Notes: generated by a model not told the origin, from the letters alone. 53,157 nt of DNA from an uncultured Collinsella sp. (GCA_934668345.1 CAKUNE010000006.1:1-53157); one strand, 5' to 3'; positions 1 to 7,991 are shown, counted from the first letter of the stretch. Made by a program: numbers and translations.

Positions 1-24
1 TCGGGGTACCATAGCGCTGAATCA

Positions 25-60
25 ACAACCCTCCCTGCGACCGAACGTAGGGAGGGTTGT
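25..60 (+). promoter_or_regulatory. Hairpin whose 3' arm carries the ComF Shine-Dalgarno
   Basis: A perfect 12-bp stem (25-36 with 49-60) can extend by three more pairs, leaving a hexaloop. The 3' arm contains AGGGAGGG (49-56), which is also the Shine-Dalgarno sequence 7 nt before the TTG start at 64. There is no T-tract after the stem. It may be the end of an upstream transcript's terminator, or a structure that hides the ribosome binding site. Confidence 0.6.
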
Positions 61-63
61 GTC

Positions 64-870
64 TTGAAGAGCCATCTGAACATATTGAGCCGTCTGCAGG
101 GTGCCGGCGCCCTACCGTTTGCGGACGAATTGCTGCCGTTTGCCGAGCGGGCGGCACGCGAGGCACTCGAGGCATTGTCGCCAACACGATGTGCCGGCTG
201 CGAGCGTGCCGGTGCGCTTATTTGCCAAGACTGCCTGGCTGCGCTCACGCTCATTGACCCACGTCATAGCTGTACCCGATGCGGCGCCCCGTTTGGGGAT
301 TTGCTGTGCACTGAGTGTTCGGTCGAGGGCACGTCCTCGGCAATGGCGGAGGCGCTCGACCGCTGCCTGGCGTGCGCCGTCTATGCGCATCCGCTGCCGC
401 GCATCATTAAAGCGTACAAGGACGCGGGCGAGCGACGCCTGGCGCCGTATCTGGCGGAGCTGCTCTACGACACCGCCCTGCATGCCCAGGTCGTAGCGCC
501 CGAACGCTTAGGAGGTGTGCTGTCCGGTGCGGATGCGGTGGTGTTTGTGCCTGCGACGGCGGCAGCGTTTCGGCGGCGTGGCTTTGATCATATGGAGGCC
601 ATTGCGCGCCCATTTTCCGAGCTGTCGGGTGTTCCCCTGCTCGATGCCCTCGTCAAGTACGGGCATGGCGACCAGCGCGAACTCGGTCGTGAGGAGCGTC
701 GCGAGCGTGCCCAGGGCACGTACGAGACGGTTGAGGACGTGCACGGCCGCCGCCTACTGCTTATCGATGACGTTATCACCACGGGCGCGACCATGGCAGC
801 AGCCTCGGCGGAGCTCAAGCGTGCCGGCGCTGCGGCAGTCGATGGCCTTGCTATCGCACGTGTTTGGTAG
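64..870 (+). CDS. ComF family phosphoribosyltransferase-like protein
   Basis: 268 residues starting at TTG, chosen because AGGGAGG lies 7 nt upstream. The N-terminal third has two CxxC pairs (CAGC then CQDC, and CTRC then CTEC), the zinc-ribbon part of ComFC proteins. The C-terminal half is a type I phosphoribosyltransferase domain ending with the PRPP-binding motif LLLIDDVITTGAT (about residues 235-247). ComFC proteins act with ComFA in DNA uptake in naturally competent bacteria, but homologues are widespread in non-competent species, so the role here is open. The next gene begins 10 nt downstream, suggesting co-transcription. comF and raiA/hpf genes are often near one another, as they are here. 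Confidence 0.88.
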   Translation: MKSHLNILSRLQGAGALPFADELLPFAERAAREALEALSPTRCAGCERAGALICQDCLAALTLIDPRHSCTRCGAPFGDLLCTECSVEGTSSAMAEALDRCLACAVYAHPLPRIIKAYKDAGERRLAPYLAELLYDTALHAQVVAPERLGGVLSGADAVVFVPATAAAFRRRGFDHMEAIARPFSELSGVPLLDALVKYGHGDQRELGREERRERAQGTYETVEDVHGRRLLLIDDVITTGATMAAASAELKRAGAAAVDGLAIARVW

Positions 871-880
871 GGGTGGTTTT

Positions 881-1990
881 GTGGCAGTGAAGATTGAGCG
901 GCGCAACGAGCCGACAGGCGAACAGCTAGCGGCTTCCGTAATCCTAACAGGCGCTTCGGCGCTGCGCATGATGCGCGCCGAGCGCCGGCAGATGGGTTAT
1001 ATCAGCTGGAAGGACCTTAATCCCGATGAAGAGCGCCGTGTGCTGCGCACGTCGTCGCCCTCGACCGAGGATATCTATCTTCCTGACTTGGTGCGAATTG
1101 GAGCCAAAAGCGGCGAGGTGCAAGAAGATCTGTGCTTGCTGGTGGGATCTGCGGCGCATCGCCGCCGCATTCTTGGCGTGGGCTGGTCCGTGTGTTCCGG
1201 GTTACCCGCCGGCTCGATTCTAGAGGTGGAACCGGGGGTGTACAGCCTATCTCCCGAGGCCCTTTGTGTTGCCGTTGCGCGCGAGGTCGGCTGCATCCAG
1301 GCGTTTGCCCTGGCCCAGGAGCTGTGCTCTAAGATTTCACTGAGCGACCGCGGGAAGTATCTGCCTCCCTACACCTCGCCTGTTACGAATAAACTTGCAA
1401 AGGACAAGGACCAGCCAGCAGACGTGGGCTACTTCGAAGTCGAACCGGCGCTGACGCCCGATCGCCTGGCAGATTATCTTGCGGCATGCAAGGGGAATGT
1501 GGCCAAACAGCTGCTGCGTCTGTGTCCCTACCTGTCAGAAAACCTGCTCTCGCCCATGGAGTGCATCATGCTTGCCCTGTTTTCGCTTCCGTTTTCCTAT
1601 GGCGGGTTTGCCTGCGGACCTTTTAAGACCGACTACAAGATCGAGTTCGATGACCGTGCGCAGGCAATCTCGGGGATGCCCCATGCAGTTTGCGATGCGT
1701 ATCAAGAGACAGCCCGGTTTGACCTGGAATACAACGGTGAGCTGGGCCATTCCTCTCGGAGGGGACGTATCCATGATGAAAAACGCAACACGGGCTTGAT
1801 TACTATGGGAATCGAGGTCGCGACGGTCAACAACGAAATGCTCTGCGACATGGAAGCGATGGAAGCGCTCGCATGGCGCATGCACCAGCGTATGCGAAAG
1901 CGGTACCGGAATCGTGTCGATGCCCGCAGGAAGAAGCAAGAGGCGTTGCTTAACACGCTGCGGGCGTGTTTTGGGCTTAAGCCGGTCTAA
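881..1990 (+). CDS. Uncharacterised protein with a DUF559/Vsr-like nuclease-type C-terminus
   Basis: 369 residues from GTG at 881, preceded by AGGGG; a GTG at 887 is an alternative. I recognise no named family. The N-terminal half resembles nothing I can place. At residues about 280-325 there is DLEYNGELGHSSRRGRIHDEKR followed by a L..MGIEV segment, separated here as D-E, H, D..R and L...G..V spacings that match DUF559/Vsr-type PD-(D/E)xK nucleases. The C-terminus is rich in Arg/Lys. It sits 10 nt after the ComF gene and is followed by a 217-bp inverted repeat. A restriction-like endonuclease fold is an inference from spacing only; a defence or mobile-element role is unproven. Confidence 0.7.
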   Translation: MAVKIERRNEPTGEQLAASVILTGASALRMMRAERRQMGYISWKDLNPDEERRVLRTSSPSTEDIYLPDLVRIGAKSGEVQEDLCLLVGSAAHRRRILGVGWSVCSGLPAGSILEVEPGVYSLSPEALCVAVAREVGCIQAFALAQELCSKISLSDRGKYLPPYTSPVTNKLAKDKDQPADVGYFEVEPALTPDRLADYLAACKGNVAKQLLRLCPYLSENLLSPMECIMLALFSLPFSYGGFACGPFKTDYKIEFDDRAQAISGMPHAVCDAYQETARFDLEYNGELGHSSRRGRIHDEKRNTGLITMGIEVATVNNEMLCDMEAMEALAWRMHQRMRKRYRNRVDARRKKQEALLNTLRACFGLKPV

Positions 1991-2024
1991 TTCACGTCGA
2001 AATTAGGGGGTTAATCATATGCCC

Positions 2025-2241
2025 TGGCCAAAATATGGCAAATATGAGTACTGTCACTAAATCAGTAACAGCAAAATCAAAGAATTTAGGACTCGGAGGC
2101 GGCATAAAGTAAGAAGATAATAAACAAATGTAGAATAACTAAGCATCAGATTGGCGACACTGAGCGCAAAATCTGTCCGAGAGGTCAAAATTGCCTGTTA
2201 CTAAATTGGTGACAGTACTCATATTTGCCATTTTTTGGCCA
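2025..2241. repeat. 217-bp element with 47-nt terminal inverted repeats (MITE-like)
   Basis: The arms 2025-2071 and 2195-2241 are inverted copies matching at 43 of 47 positions; each begins TGGCCAAAA and includes AATATGAGTACTGTCAC. The 123-nt interior is AT-rich with no ORF, in contrast to the GC-rich neighbourhood. I see no clear target-site duplication. A non-autonomous mobile element or a long hairpin RNA are both possible. Confidence 0.75.
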
Positions 2242-2242
2242 C

Positions 2243-2290
2243 GGCACCCCAAGAAGGGTGCCCCGGAGCTCCCCGTAGGGGAGCTCCGGG
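2243..2290. other. Two consecutive GC-rich hairpins
   Basis: A 6-bp stem GGCACC/GGTGCC (2243-2248 with 2257-2262) abuts a perfect 13-bp stem (2262-2274 with 2278-2290) with a GTA loop. There is no T-tract on either strand, so it is not a typical intrinsic terminator, but it may end transcription of the 881-1990 gene. Confidence 0.5.
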
Positions 2291-2362
2291 CTTCACAGGG
2301 GCACGAATAGTCCACTCCGACCTGCGAAATCTGTACTCGCGATGCGAATGACGCCCCTAACC

Positions 2363-2391
2363 TTAAACTTTAGCTTGAACTTAGCTATAAT
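2363..2391 (+). promoter_or_regulatory. Sigma70-type promoter for the structured leader
   Basis: A perfect TATAAT (2386-2391) lies 17 nt after TTAAAC (2363-2368), a weak -35. It predicts a transcript starting near 2398, about 340 nt before the lipoprotein start. Confidence 0.6.
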
Positions 2392-2397
2392 GCGCTA

Positions 2398-2720
2398 CGT
2401 TCCTACCAGGCTGTGGTTGCGGACGGACGAAATGCCCGTCCTAGTCCAAGACAGACGCGGTCAAAGGGATCCACGTAAGCGACCGCGTGCGCGCGGCGCG
2501 ATCATGGCGCGTCCTAGATGTAAGCCGCACCGTCCGTTCTACTTTCTTTGGGGCAATACCGCCTCGCGGGCGAGCGGGCCAGTCGTGAAGGTGGCTGCGG
2601 CCTCCCGAGCAAACACCCCGGTGCGCAAGTGTGGGGTCAAATACCAGGTCAGCTGGTGGGAACAACCTGATATTCCGCGCAACGCACGGATCGTATACGA
2701 CACAGAAGGCAGGGTAGTGG
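2398..2720 (+). ncRNA. Candidate structured RNA, possibly raiA-type
   Basis: About 320 nt between the TATAAT promoter and the lipoprotein gene show no convincing coding pattern but several long-range pairings. CTACC (2403-2407) and CTG (2411-2413) can pair with GGTAG (2713-2717) and CAG (2710-2712), closing the whole region. Inside, GGACGG/CCGTCC and CGCGGTC/GACCGCG stems form. Published raiA RNAs are found in Firmicutes and Actinobacteria close to raiA (hpf) and often comF genes, and both flank this region. Class assignment rests on context; I could not align it to the raiA consensus. RNase P, tmRNA and SRP hallmarks were looked for and not seen. Confidence 0.45.
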
Positions 2721-2740
2721 ACATGGTGAGGGGCAGCTTG

Positions 2741-3733
2741 ATGCACGCGGCTCGGTTAGGTGCTGGGACCGCAGCGGTCATCGCCGTTTTGGGCCTGAGC
2801 GGATGCGCGTTCAACCCGCTGTCTACGTTCACGACTCCCACGATCGACCAGATCGAGTACGAGACCGTCACGCCGGCGGTGTCGGACGATGCCCTGGTCA
2901 CTCCCGGTACCCTGACGGTCGCCCTCGATACCTCCGATGCGCCGCAGGCCATGCAGGGCGCTGACGGCGAGCTCACGGGGTATGCAGTCGACGCTGCCCG
3001 CGCCCTCGCAAGCCGCATGGGCCTTAAGGTCGCCTTTGTCGATGCGTCCTCGGCAGGTTCCGCGCTCGGCGACAAAAAGGCTGATATCTTTATCGGCGAG
3101 ATCAACTCCACGGACGGGGACGTTAGCTCGCTCGGCACCTGCCTGTACGATGCCGCTTCCGTGTTCGGTAAAACCAGCGATGGTGGGTCGCTAAGCGTTT
3201 CCACCGATACCCTTAACACGTCTACTCTGGGTATCCAGATGTCCTCGGCCTCGCAGGAGGCGCTTGCTAAGCAGAGCATCACCGCCAACCAAAAGACCTA
3301 CTCCAACATCAACGAGTGCTTTGAGGCGCTCGAGTCCGGCGAGGTCGACTATGTGATCTGCGACTCCACGGCCGGCGGCTACCTTGCACGCCTGATGAGC
3401 GAGATCTCCTATGTCGGTGCGCTCGAGGCACCCTCGACGCTTGGTGTTGCGGGCCTCTCGTCCAATGACGAACTGTGCCGTGCCGTGAGCGATGCCCTCG
3501 ACGGTATTACGGCCGACGGCACGCTCGAGGCGGTCCACTGCGTCTGGTACGGCACGATGCCCTACGACCTCACCACTAAGACAGTATCTGGTGTCAACCT
3601 TCAGTCGTCTGGCTCCGCGTCCTCCGGCAGCGAGTCCTCCGATTCCAACAATGAGACCGCATCCTCCGAAGACAAATCGTCCAGCCAGGAAGACACCATC
3701 ACCGACGACGACATTAACAAGCTTAATAGCTAG
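2741..3733 (+). CDS. Family 3 extracellular solute-binding lipoprotein
   Basis: 330 residues. ATG at 2741 is preferred because GAGGGG lies 7 nt upstream and it gives a compact lipoprotein signal (MHAARLG, a hydrophobic stretch, then lipobox LSGC); an ATG at 2723 is an alternative. The mature part resembles periplasmic binding proteins of amino-acid ABC transporters: a TPGTLTVALDTSDAP start, a GELTGYAVDAARALA segment and a second lobe with ESGEVDYVICDS. The last 40 residues are a Ser/Asp/Glu-rich tail of low complexity, unusual for the family. No permease or ATPase gene is adjacent, so it may serve a transporter encoded elsewhere or act as a receptor. A terminator follows at 3800. Confidence 0.8.
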   Translation: MHAARLGAGTAAVIAVLGLSGCAFNPLSTFTTPTIDQIEYETVTPAVSDDALVTPGTLTVALDTSDAPQAMQGADGELTGYAVDAARALASRMGLKVAFVDASSAGSALGDKKADIFIGEINSTDGDVSSLGTCLYDAASVFGKTSDGGSLSVSTDTLNTSTLGIQMSSASQEALAKQSITANQKTYSNINECFEALESGEVDYVICDSTAGGYLARLMSEISYVGALEAPSTLGVAGLSSNDELCRAVSDALDGITADGTLEAVHCVWYGTMPYDLTTKTVSGVNLQSSGSASSGSESSDSNNETASSEDKSSSQEDTITDDDINKLNS

Positions 3734-3799
3734 TTATTGCTAGGGGTGGTGTCTCCTATACGTTGGAAAGGATGCCTCTTCACGGTTTCAACACGCACT

Positions 3800-3835
3800 G
3801 CCGGGCTTCCCCAATAGGGGAGCCCGGCTTTTTTA
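3800..3835 (+). terminator. Intrinsic terminator after the solute-binding lipoprotein gene
   Basis: A GC-rich stem (3800-3812 with 3817-3828, one bulged T), AATA loop, followed by a run of T (3829-3834). Confidence 0.88.
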
Positions 3836-4050
3836 TCTCTATAAAACCAGCAGGTCAAAGCCAATTTTCGGGACCAAATACAAAGTCGCCGGCTCCCTCC
3901 TATAGCGCACTTTGCCACAGAAAAGTGCGAGACTTCGGTATGCGGTATCAAGCAATCGTTATTCGGGTCTTTGGGAATCCGCGTGATTAAATGCACGGCA
4001 ATGGGTACATAGCCAGTACAGTAAGTCCCCGAGGCAGATTGGAGCCACGT

Positions 4051-4635
4051 ATGGATATCAAGGTTTCTGGACGCAAGACGACGGTAACCGATGCTCTGCG
4101 TGCGCATGTGGATGAGAAGATCGGCGAGGCGCTCAAGGTTTTCGATATCGAGCCCATGACGGTCGACGTTGTACTTCGCTATGAGAAGAACCCCTCGAAC
4201 CCCAACCCGGCAATCGTCGAGGTTACGGTTCGCGCCCGTGGTTCGGTGATTCGCGTTGCCGAGCACGGTGCAGATATGTACGCCGCCATCGACCTCTCCG
4301 CCGATAAGGTCACCCGCCAGCTGCGCAAGTTCAAGACCAAGGTCGTGGACAACCGCCAGGGCGGTGCCAGCGCAGCGGATGTCGCACCGGTCGAGCGCGT
4401 CGAGGATCTGGCCGACCTGCTGCTGCCCGAGGAGGAGGACGACCTGCTCGTCCGCGAGAAGGTCATCGATGTCACCCCGATGACTGAGGAGCAGGCGCTG
4501 GTGCAGACCGATCTGCTCGGTCACGACTTCTACGTGTTCGAGAATGCGACGACTGGCCTCATCAATGTGGTGTATCACCGTAAGAATGGTGGATATGGCA
4601 TCATCAAGCCCCGTATCGAAACACTTGACGAGTAA
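4051..4635 (+). CDS. hpf: Ribosome hibernation promoting factor, long form
   Basis: 194 residues from ATG at 4051, with GGAG 6 nt upstream; the frame stays open further upstream but nothing supports an earlier start. The N-terminal domain (MDIKVSGRKTTVTDALRAHV... to about residue 105) is the RaiA/HPF beta-alpha fold that binds the 30S decoding region. After an acidic linker, residues about 140-190 carry the long-HPF dimerisation domain (FYVFENATTGLINVVYHRKN, GYGIIKP). Long HPF pairs 70S ribosomes into inactive 100S dimers in stationary phase. It is a single transcription unit with terminators on both sides. Confidence 0.96.
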   Translation: MDIKVSGRKTTVTDALRAHVDEKIGEALKVFDIEPMTVDVVLRYEKNPSNPNPAIVEVTVRARGSVIRVAEHGADMYAAIDLSADKVTRQLRKFKTKVVDNRQGGASAADVAPVERVEDLADLLLPEEEDDLLVREKVIDVTPMTEEQALVQTDLLGHDFYVFENATTGLINVVYHRKNGGYGIIKPRIETLDE

Positions 4636-4664
4636 AATACGTTAACTTGCATGAGTTAACGGTT

Positions 4665-4696
4665 GGCGGCCATCCCATGCGGGTGGCCGCCTTTTT
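4665..4696 (+). terminator. Intrinsic terminator after hpf
   Basis: An 11-bp GC-rich stem (4665-4675 with 4681-4691) followed by TTTTT. The next gene's Shine-Dalgarno AAGGAG begins at 4701, so the terminator directly abuts the degV-like gene. Confidence 0.88.
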
Positions 4697-4714
4697 ACGT
4701 AAGGAGTCGCTTTG

Positions 4715-5668
4715 ATGGACAAGGCCGCATCCGCCGGTCATTCGGACCGTTGCCGCATCGTCGTCGATACCTGCTGCGACTTTAGCCCCGAGGTCGCCGC
4801 GAACCTCGATGTCGATATCTTGGGTTTCCCCTTCATTATCGATGGCGAGGAGCGTACGGACGACATCTGGTCGAGCATCACGCCCAAGGAGTTCTACGAC
4901 CGCATGCGCGCCGGCGCCCGCGTGTCCACCTCCGCCGTGTCGCTCGGTCGCTATATCGAGTTCTTTACCGAGTGCGCCAAAGAGGGTACGCCCACGGTCT
5001 ACCTGTGCTTTACCTCGGCGCTGTCGTCGAGCTACAACTCCGCGTGCCAGGCGGCGGACGCCGTGCGCGCCGAGTATCCCGACTTTGAACTGTACGTGGT
5101 CGACAACGCCCTGCCCTGTGCGACCGGCGAGCTCTTGGCGCTTGAGGCCGTGCGCCAGCGTTCGGCGGGACTGACCGCCAAGCAGCTGGTCGACTGGGCA
5201 AACGAGGCCAAGACCTATGTCCACGGTTACTTTACGCTCGAGAGCTTTGACGCGCTGGCTGCCGGCGGCCGCATTCCGCCCGCGGCGGCACAGCTCACGG
5301 CAAAGCTCGACGTCAAACCCGAGCTGTCCTACGACCTGGCCGGCTCGCTGTCGCTGATCGGCGTCAACCGCGGTCGCAAGAAGGCGCTCAAGTCCATTCT
5401 CAAGTCGTTCCGCGAGAACTATGTGCCCGATCGCACCATGCCCATCGCCATCATGACGGCCGATGCCGAGAAGGACGGCGATTGGCTCGAGGCCGCCATC
5501 CGCAAGGAGGAAGGCTGCGCCGACGTCACCATCATCCGCAGCTCCGTGGGCCCCACCATTGGCTCGCACGTGGGTCCCGGCATGGTGGCTTGCGCGTTTT
5601 GGGGCAAGAACCGCGCTGAGAAGGCCTCGCTTTCCGATCGCATCGCGCGTCGCGTACGTGGCGAGTAG
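4715..5668 (+). CDS. DegV family fatty-acid-binding protein
   Basis: 317 residues from ATG at 4715, with AAGGAG 8 nt upstream (a TTG three bases earlier is less likely). The N-terminus has CRIVVDTCCDFSPE, the lipid-binding cleft uses Thr/Ser of VSTSAVSLG, and the C-terminus carries the family hallmark SVGPTIGSHVGPGM. DegV/FakB proteins bind a fatty acid so that FakA kinase can phosphorylate it for phospholipid synthesis. No fakA gene is nearby. Length is somewhat above the usual 280 or so, mainly in the middle. Confidence 0.93.
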   Translation: MDKAASAGHSDRCRIVVDTCCDFSPEVAANLDVDILGFPFIIDGEERTDDIWSSITPKEFYDRMRAGARVSTSAVSLGRYIEFFTECAKEGTPTVYLCFTSALSSSYNSACQAADAVRAEYPDFELYVVDNALPCATGELLALEAVRQRSAGLTAKQLVDWANEAKTYVHGYFTLESFDALAAGGRIPPAAAQLTAKLDVKPELSYDLAGSLSLIGVNRGRKKALKSILKSFRENYVPDRTMPIAIMTADAEKDGDWLEAAIRKEEGCADVTIIRSSVGPTIGSHVGPGMVACAFWGKNRAEKASLSDRIARRVRGE

Positions 5669-5760
5669 GCAGGCGCTACGACCACAGGCGCCCCACAGTT
5701 CAAGCACTGGCGCCGAGTATTCAACCTGGTAACAACACCCAACCCAAAAGGAAAGGTTTC

Positions 5761-6840
5761 ATGGCAAACAAGCTCTCCGTCGCATTCATCGGCACCGGAA
5801 TCATGGGTGCCCCCATCGCCGGTCACATCTTGGACGCCGGCTATCCCGTCACGGTCAACAACCGCACAAAGTCCAAGGCTGCCGCACTCGTCGAGCGCGG
5901 CGCCGTCTGGGCCGATACGCCGGCCGAGGCCGCGGCTGGCGCCGATGTCGTCTTTACCATGGTGGGCTATCCCTCCGAGGTCGAGGAGCTCTACCTGGCG
6001 GGCGACGGCCTGCTGGCCTGCACCAAGCCCGGTGCGGTCCTGATCGACCTCACCACGAGCTCGCCCGAGCTTGCGCGCGACATTGCCGAGGCCGCCCAGG
6101 TCTCCGGTCGCATGGCGTTTGACTGCCCCGTCACCGGCGGCGAGTCGGGCGCGATCGCCGGTACGCTCACGGCTATCGTGGGTGCCACCGAGAATGACAT
6201 CGCCCCGGTCCGCGACATCCTGGCTACCTTCGCGGCAAACATCTGCTGCTTCGATGGCGCCGGCAAGGGCCAGGCGGCCAAGCTCGCCAACCAGGTGTCG
6301 CTGGGCGCCTGCATGGTCGGCATGGCCGATGCTATGGCATTTGCCGAACTCAACGGTCTCGATCTGGAGAAGACCCGCGAAATGATCCTGGGCGGCACCG
6401 GCAAGTCCGGCGCCATGGAGAGCCTGGCGCCCAAGGCGCTCGACGGCGACTACAAGCCCGGCTTTATGGTCGAGCACTTCATTAAGGACCTGCGTCTGGC
6501 GCTCGCTTACGCCGACGACCGCGAGCTCGCGCTGCCCGGCGCCGACGTGGCCTTTACGCTCTACGACATGCTCGACGCCATCGGTGGCGCCAAGCTGGGC
6601 ACCCAGGCCATCACGGTGCTCTACAAGGAGGAGGCCGACGCCATCGCCGCCGGTCTGGACTGGTCGCAGTATCGCCCCGAGGAGCACGGCGCTCACGAGG
6701 ACGGCTGCGGTTGCGGTGAGCACGGCGACGACCACGAGTGCGGTTGCGGCCACCACCACGGCGAGGACCACGAGTGCTGCGGCGGTCACGGCCACGATGA
6801 CGGCCACGAGTGCTGCTGCGGCCATCATCACGAGGAGTAG
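5761..6840 (+). CDS. NAD(P)-dependent beta-hydroxyacid dehydrogenase with Cys/His-rich tail
   Basis: 359 residues; AAAGGAAAGG precedes ATG. Residues 8-20 (GTGIMGAPIAGHI) are the Rossmann nucleotide-binding loop. PVTGGESGA is the substrate-binding signature, and GKGQAAKLANQ carries the catalytic Lys of the 3-hydroxyisobutyrate/tartronate-semialdehyde/glyoxylate reductase family. The catalytic domain is full length by residue about 300. The last 50 residues are almost only His, Cys, Gly, Asp and Glu in repeating HECGCGHHH-like blocks, which the family normally lacks and which look able to bind several metal ions. It starts a four-gene run (gaps of 5, 12 and 6 nt) ending with isocitrate dehydrogenase. 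The exact substrate cannot be read from sequence. Confidence 0.9.
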   Translation: MANKLSVAFIGTGIMGAPIAGHILDAGYPVTVNNRTKSKAAALVERGAVWADTPAEAAAGADVVFTMVGYPSEVEELYLAGDGLLACTKPGAVLIDLTTSSPELARDIAEAAQVSGRMAFDCPVTGGESGAIAGTLTAIVGATENDIAPVRDILATFAANICCFDGAGKGQAAKLANQVSLGACMVGMADAMAFAELNGLDLEKTREMILGGTGKSGAMESLAPKALDGDYKPGFMVEHFIKDLRLALAYADDRELALPGADVAFTLYDMLDAIGGAKLGTQAITVLYKEEADAIAAGLDWSQYRPEEHGAHEDGCGCGEHGDDHECGCGHHHGEDHECCGGHGHDDGHECCCGHHHEE

Positions 6841-6845
6841 CGCCC

Positions 6846-7274
6846 ATGAGCTGGACGTTCGTGGTGCTCGCGCTGGTGCTCTTTATCTTTGCGATCTACA
6901 TTGGCTTTTTGTGCGGCCAGTGGGCTTGCGAAAAGCGCGTGATCACCAAGCGCGACTACTGGATCGCCAACTTTGCGGGTGCGGCGGCAGTTATCCTGCT
7001 GACCTGGGTGTTCTCGCTGTTCCCGCTGGTGCAGTTTGCGCCGATCGGCTGGCTTGGCGGTTTTATCGCCGGCCTTAAGATGAGCTTTGGCGAGTCCGTT
7101 GGCCCGTGGCGCAAGCATGACGAGGTCTTTAACGTCAACAAGGCCCATCGCGCCGCCGCCGACGCGGGCGACGCCGAGCAGCGCCGCCGCGCGCGTCGCA
7201 ACGGCGCTGCCGACCGACAGCTCATCTCGGTCACCGATGACAGCAAGGGTGCTGGCAAGCACACCAAGAAATAA
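6846..7274 (+). CDS. Small membrane protein of unknown function
   Basis: 142 residues from ATG at 6846, only 5 nt after the dehydrogenase stop. Two hydrophobic segments (about residues 4-24 and 36-60) suggest two membrane helices. They are followed by a soluble, Arg/Ala/Lys-rich tail from residue 75 on. I recognise no family. Its placement in the four-gene run suggests translational coupling with its neighbours. Confidence 0.8.
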   Translation: MSWTFVVLALVLFIFAIYIGFLCGQWACEKRVITKRDYWIANFAGAAAVILLTWVFSLFPLVQFAPIGWLGGFIAGLKMSFGESVGPWRKHDEVFNVNKAHRAAADAGDAEQRRRARRNGAADRQLISVTDDSKGAGKHTKK

Positions 7275-7286
7275 GAAGAGGTAACT

Positions 7287-7985
7287 ATGGCAGAAAACAA
7301 AGACGAACAGCTTACCGATGAGGAGCTGGCACAGCTTCAGCTGGCAGAGGAGAACGAGAACGCCGTCGACCGCCTGGTCCAGGAGCTCGGCTGCCCCACG
7401 CGCCGCATCCGCCAGTTTGCCGCCCGCGTGCTGCACCTGCTGGCCGAGCGCGACCCGCAGCGCGTCGTGCCCTGCGTGCCCGCGCTGATCGAGGCACTCG
7501 ACCGCCCCGAGGCTCAGACCCGTTGGGAGGCCCTCGATGCTCTGACGGCGCTCGCCACCACCTGCCCCGAGCAGATGGGCGATGCCTTTGAGGGCGCCGA
7601 GACCGCACTGTTCGACGAGATCTCCTCCACGCTGCGCTATGCCGCCTTCCGCCTGCTGTGCGTGTGGGGTGCCACGAGTGTCGAGCGTTCGCGCGAGGCT
7701 TGGCCCATCCTGGACGAGGCCATCCAGTGCTACCACGGCGACCTTGAGTATCGCGACATGCTCGGTTGCCTGTACGAGTTTTGCCAGGGCGAGATCGACG
7801 CCGAGGTTGCCGAGAAGCTTGCGCTGCGCCTTAAGTTCGATGCCGAGAACGGTAAGGGCAGCTATCTCAAGGCCCGTTCGAGCGAGATTTGCGAAATGCT
7901 TGTTAAACGTTTTGGCCTGGATCTCTCCAAAAAGAAGAAGCGTGCTAGCGTTAAAAAATCTGACGACGCCGAAGACGAGGAGTAA
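7287..7985 (+). CDS. HEAT-like repeat protein of unknown function
   Basis: 232 residues; GAAGAGG precedes ATG. After an acidic N-terminus, residues about 25-180 are alpha-helical repeats of HEAT type (for example RIRQFAARVLHLLAERDPQRVVPCVPALIEALDR in consecutive helices). The C-terminus alternates a Lys run (KKKKR) with an acidic end (DDAEDEE). Such repeats usually act as protein-binding scaffolds. The gene ends 6 nt before the isocitrate dehydrogenase start. No function can be assigned. Confidence 0.78.
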   Translation: MAENKDEQLTDEELAQLQLAEENENAVDRLVQELGCPTRRIRQFAARVLHLLAERDPQRVVPCVPALIEALDRPEAQTRWEALDALTALATTCPEQMGDAFEGAETALFDEISSTLRYAAFRLLCVWGATSVERSREAWPILDEAIQCYHGDLEYRDMLGCLYEFCQGEIDAEVAEKLALRLKFDAENGKGSYLKARSSEICEMLVKRFGLDLSKKKKRASVKKSDDAEDEE

Positions 7986-7991
7986 CAGATT

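Noticed and set aside
515..880. N-terminal extension of the 881-1990 gene
   Set aside because: It overlaps the ComF coding region in another frame; GTG at 881 has a ribosome site and no overlap.
2398..2720. RNase P RNA, tmRNA, SRP RNA or T-box leader
   Set aside because: Their conserved cores were looked for on both strands and not found; GGGCAATACCGC only loosely resembles a T-box motif.
2342..2740. Coding extension of the lipoprotein gene through the structured leader
   Set aside because: A lipoprotein signal must be N-terminal; the leader translates to unrelated basic text and has RNA-like pairings.
5419..6831. Minus-strand frame of 470 codons, Val/Ala-rich start
   Set aside because: Opposite the DegV and dehydrogenase genes; the apparent membrane-like start is the complement of the Cys/His tail.
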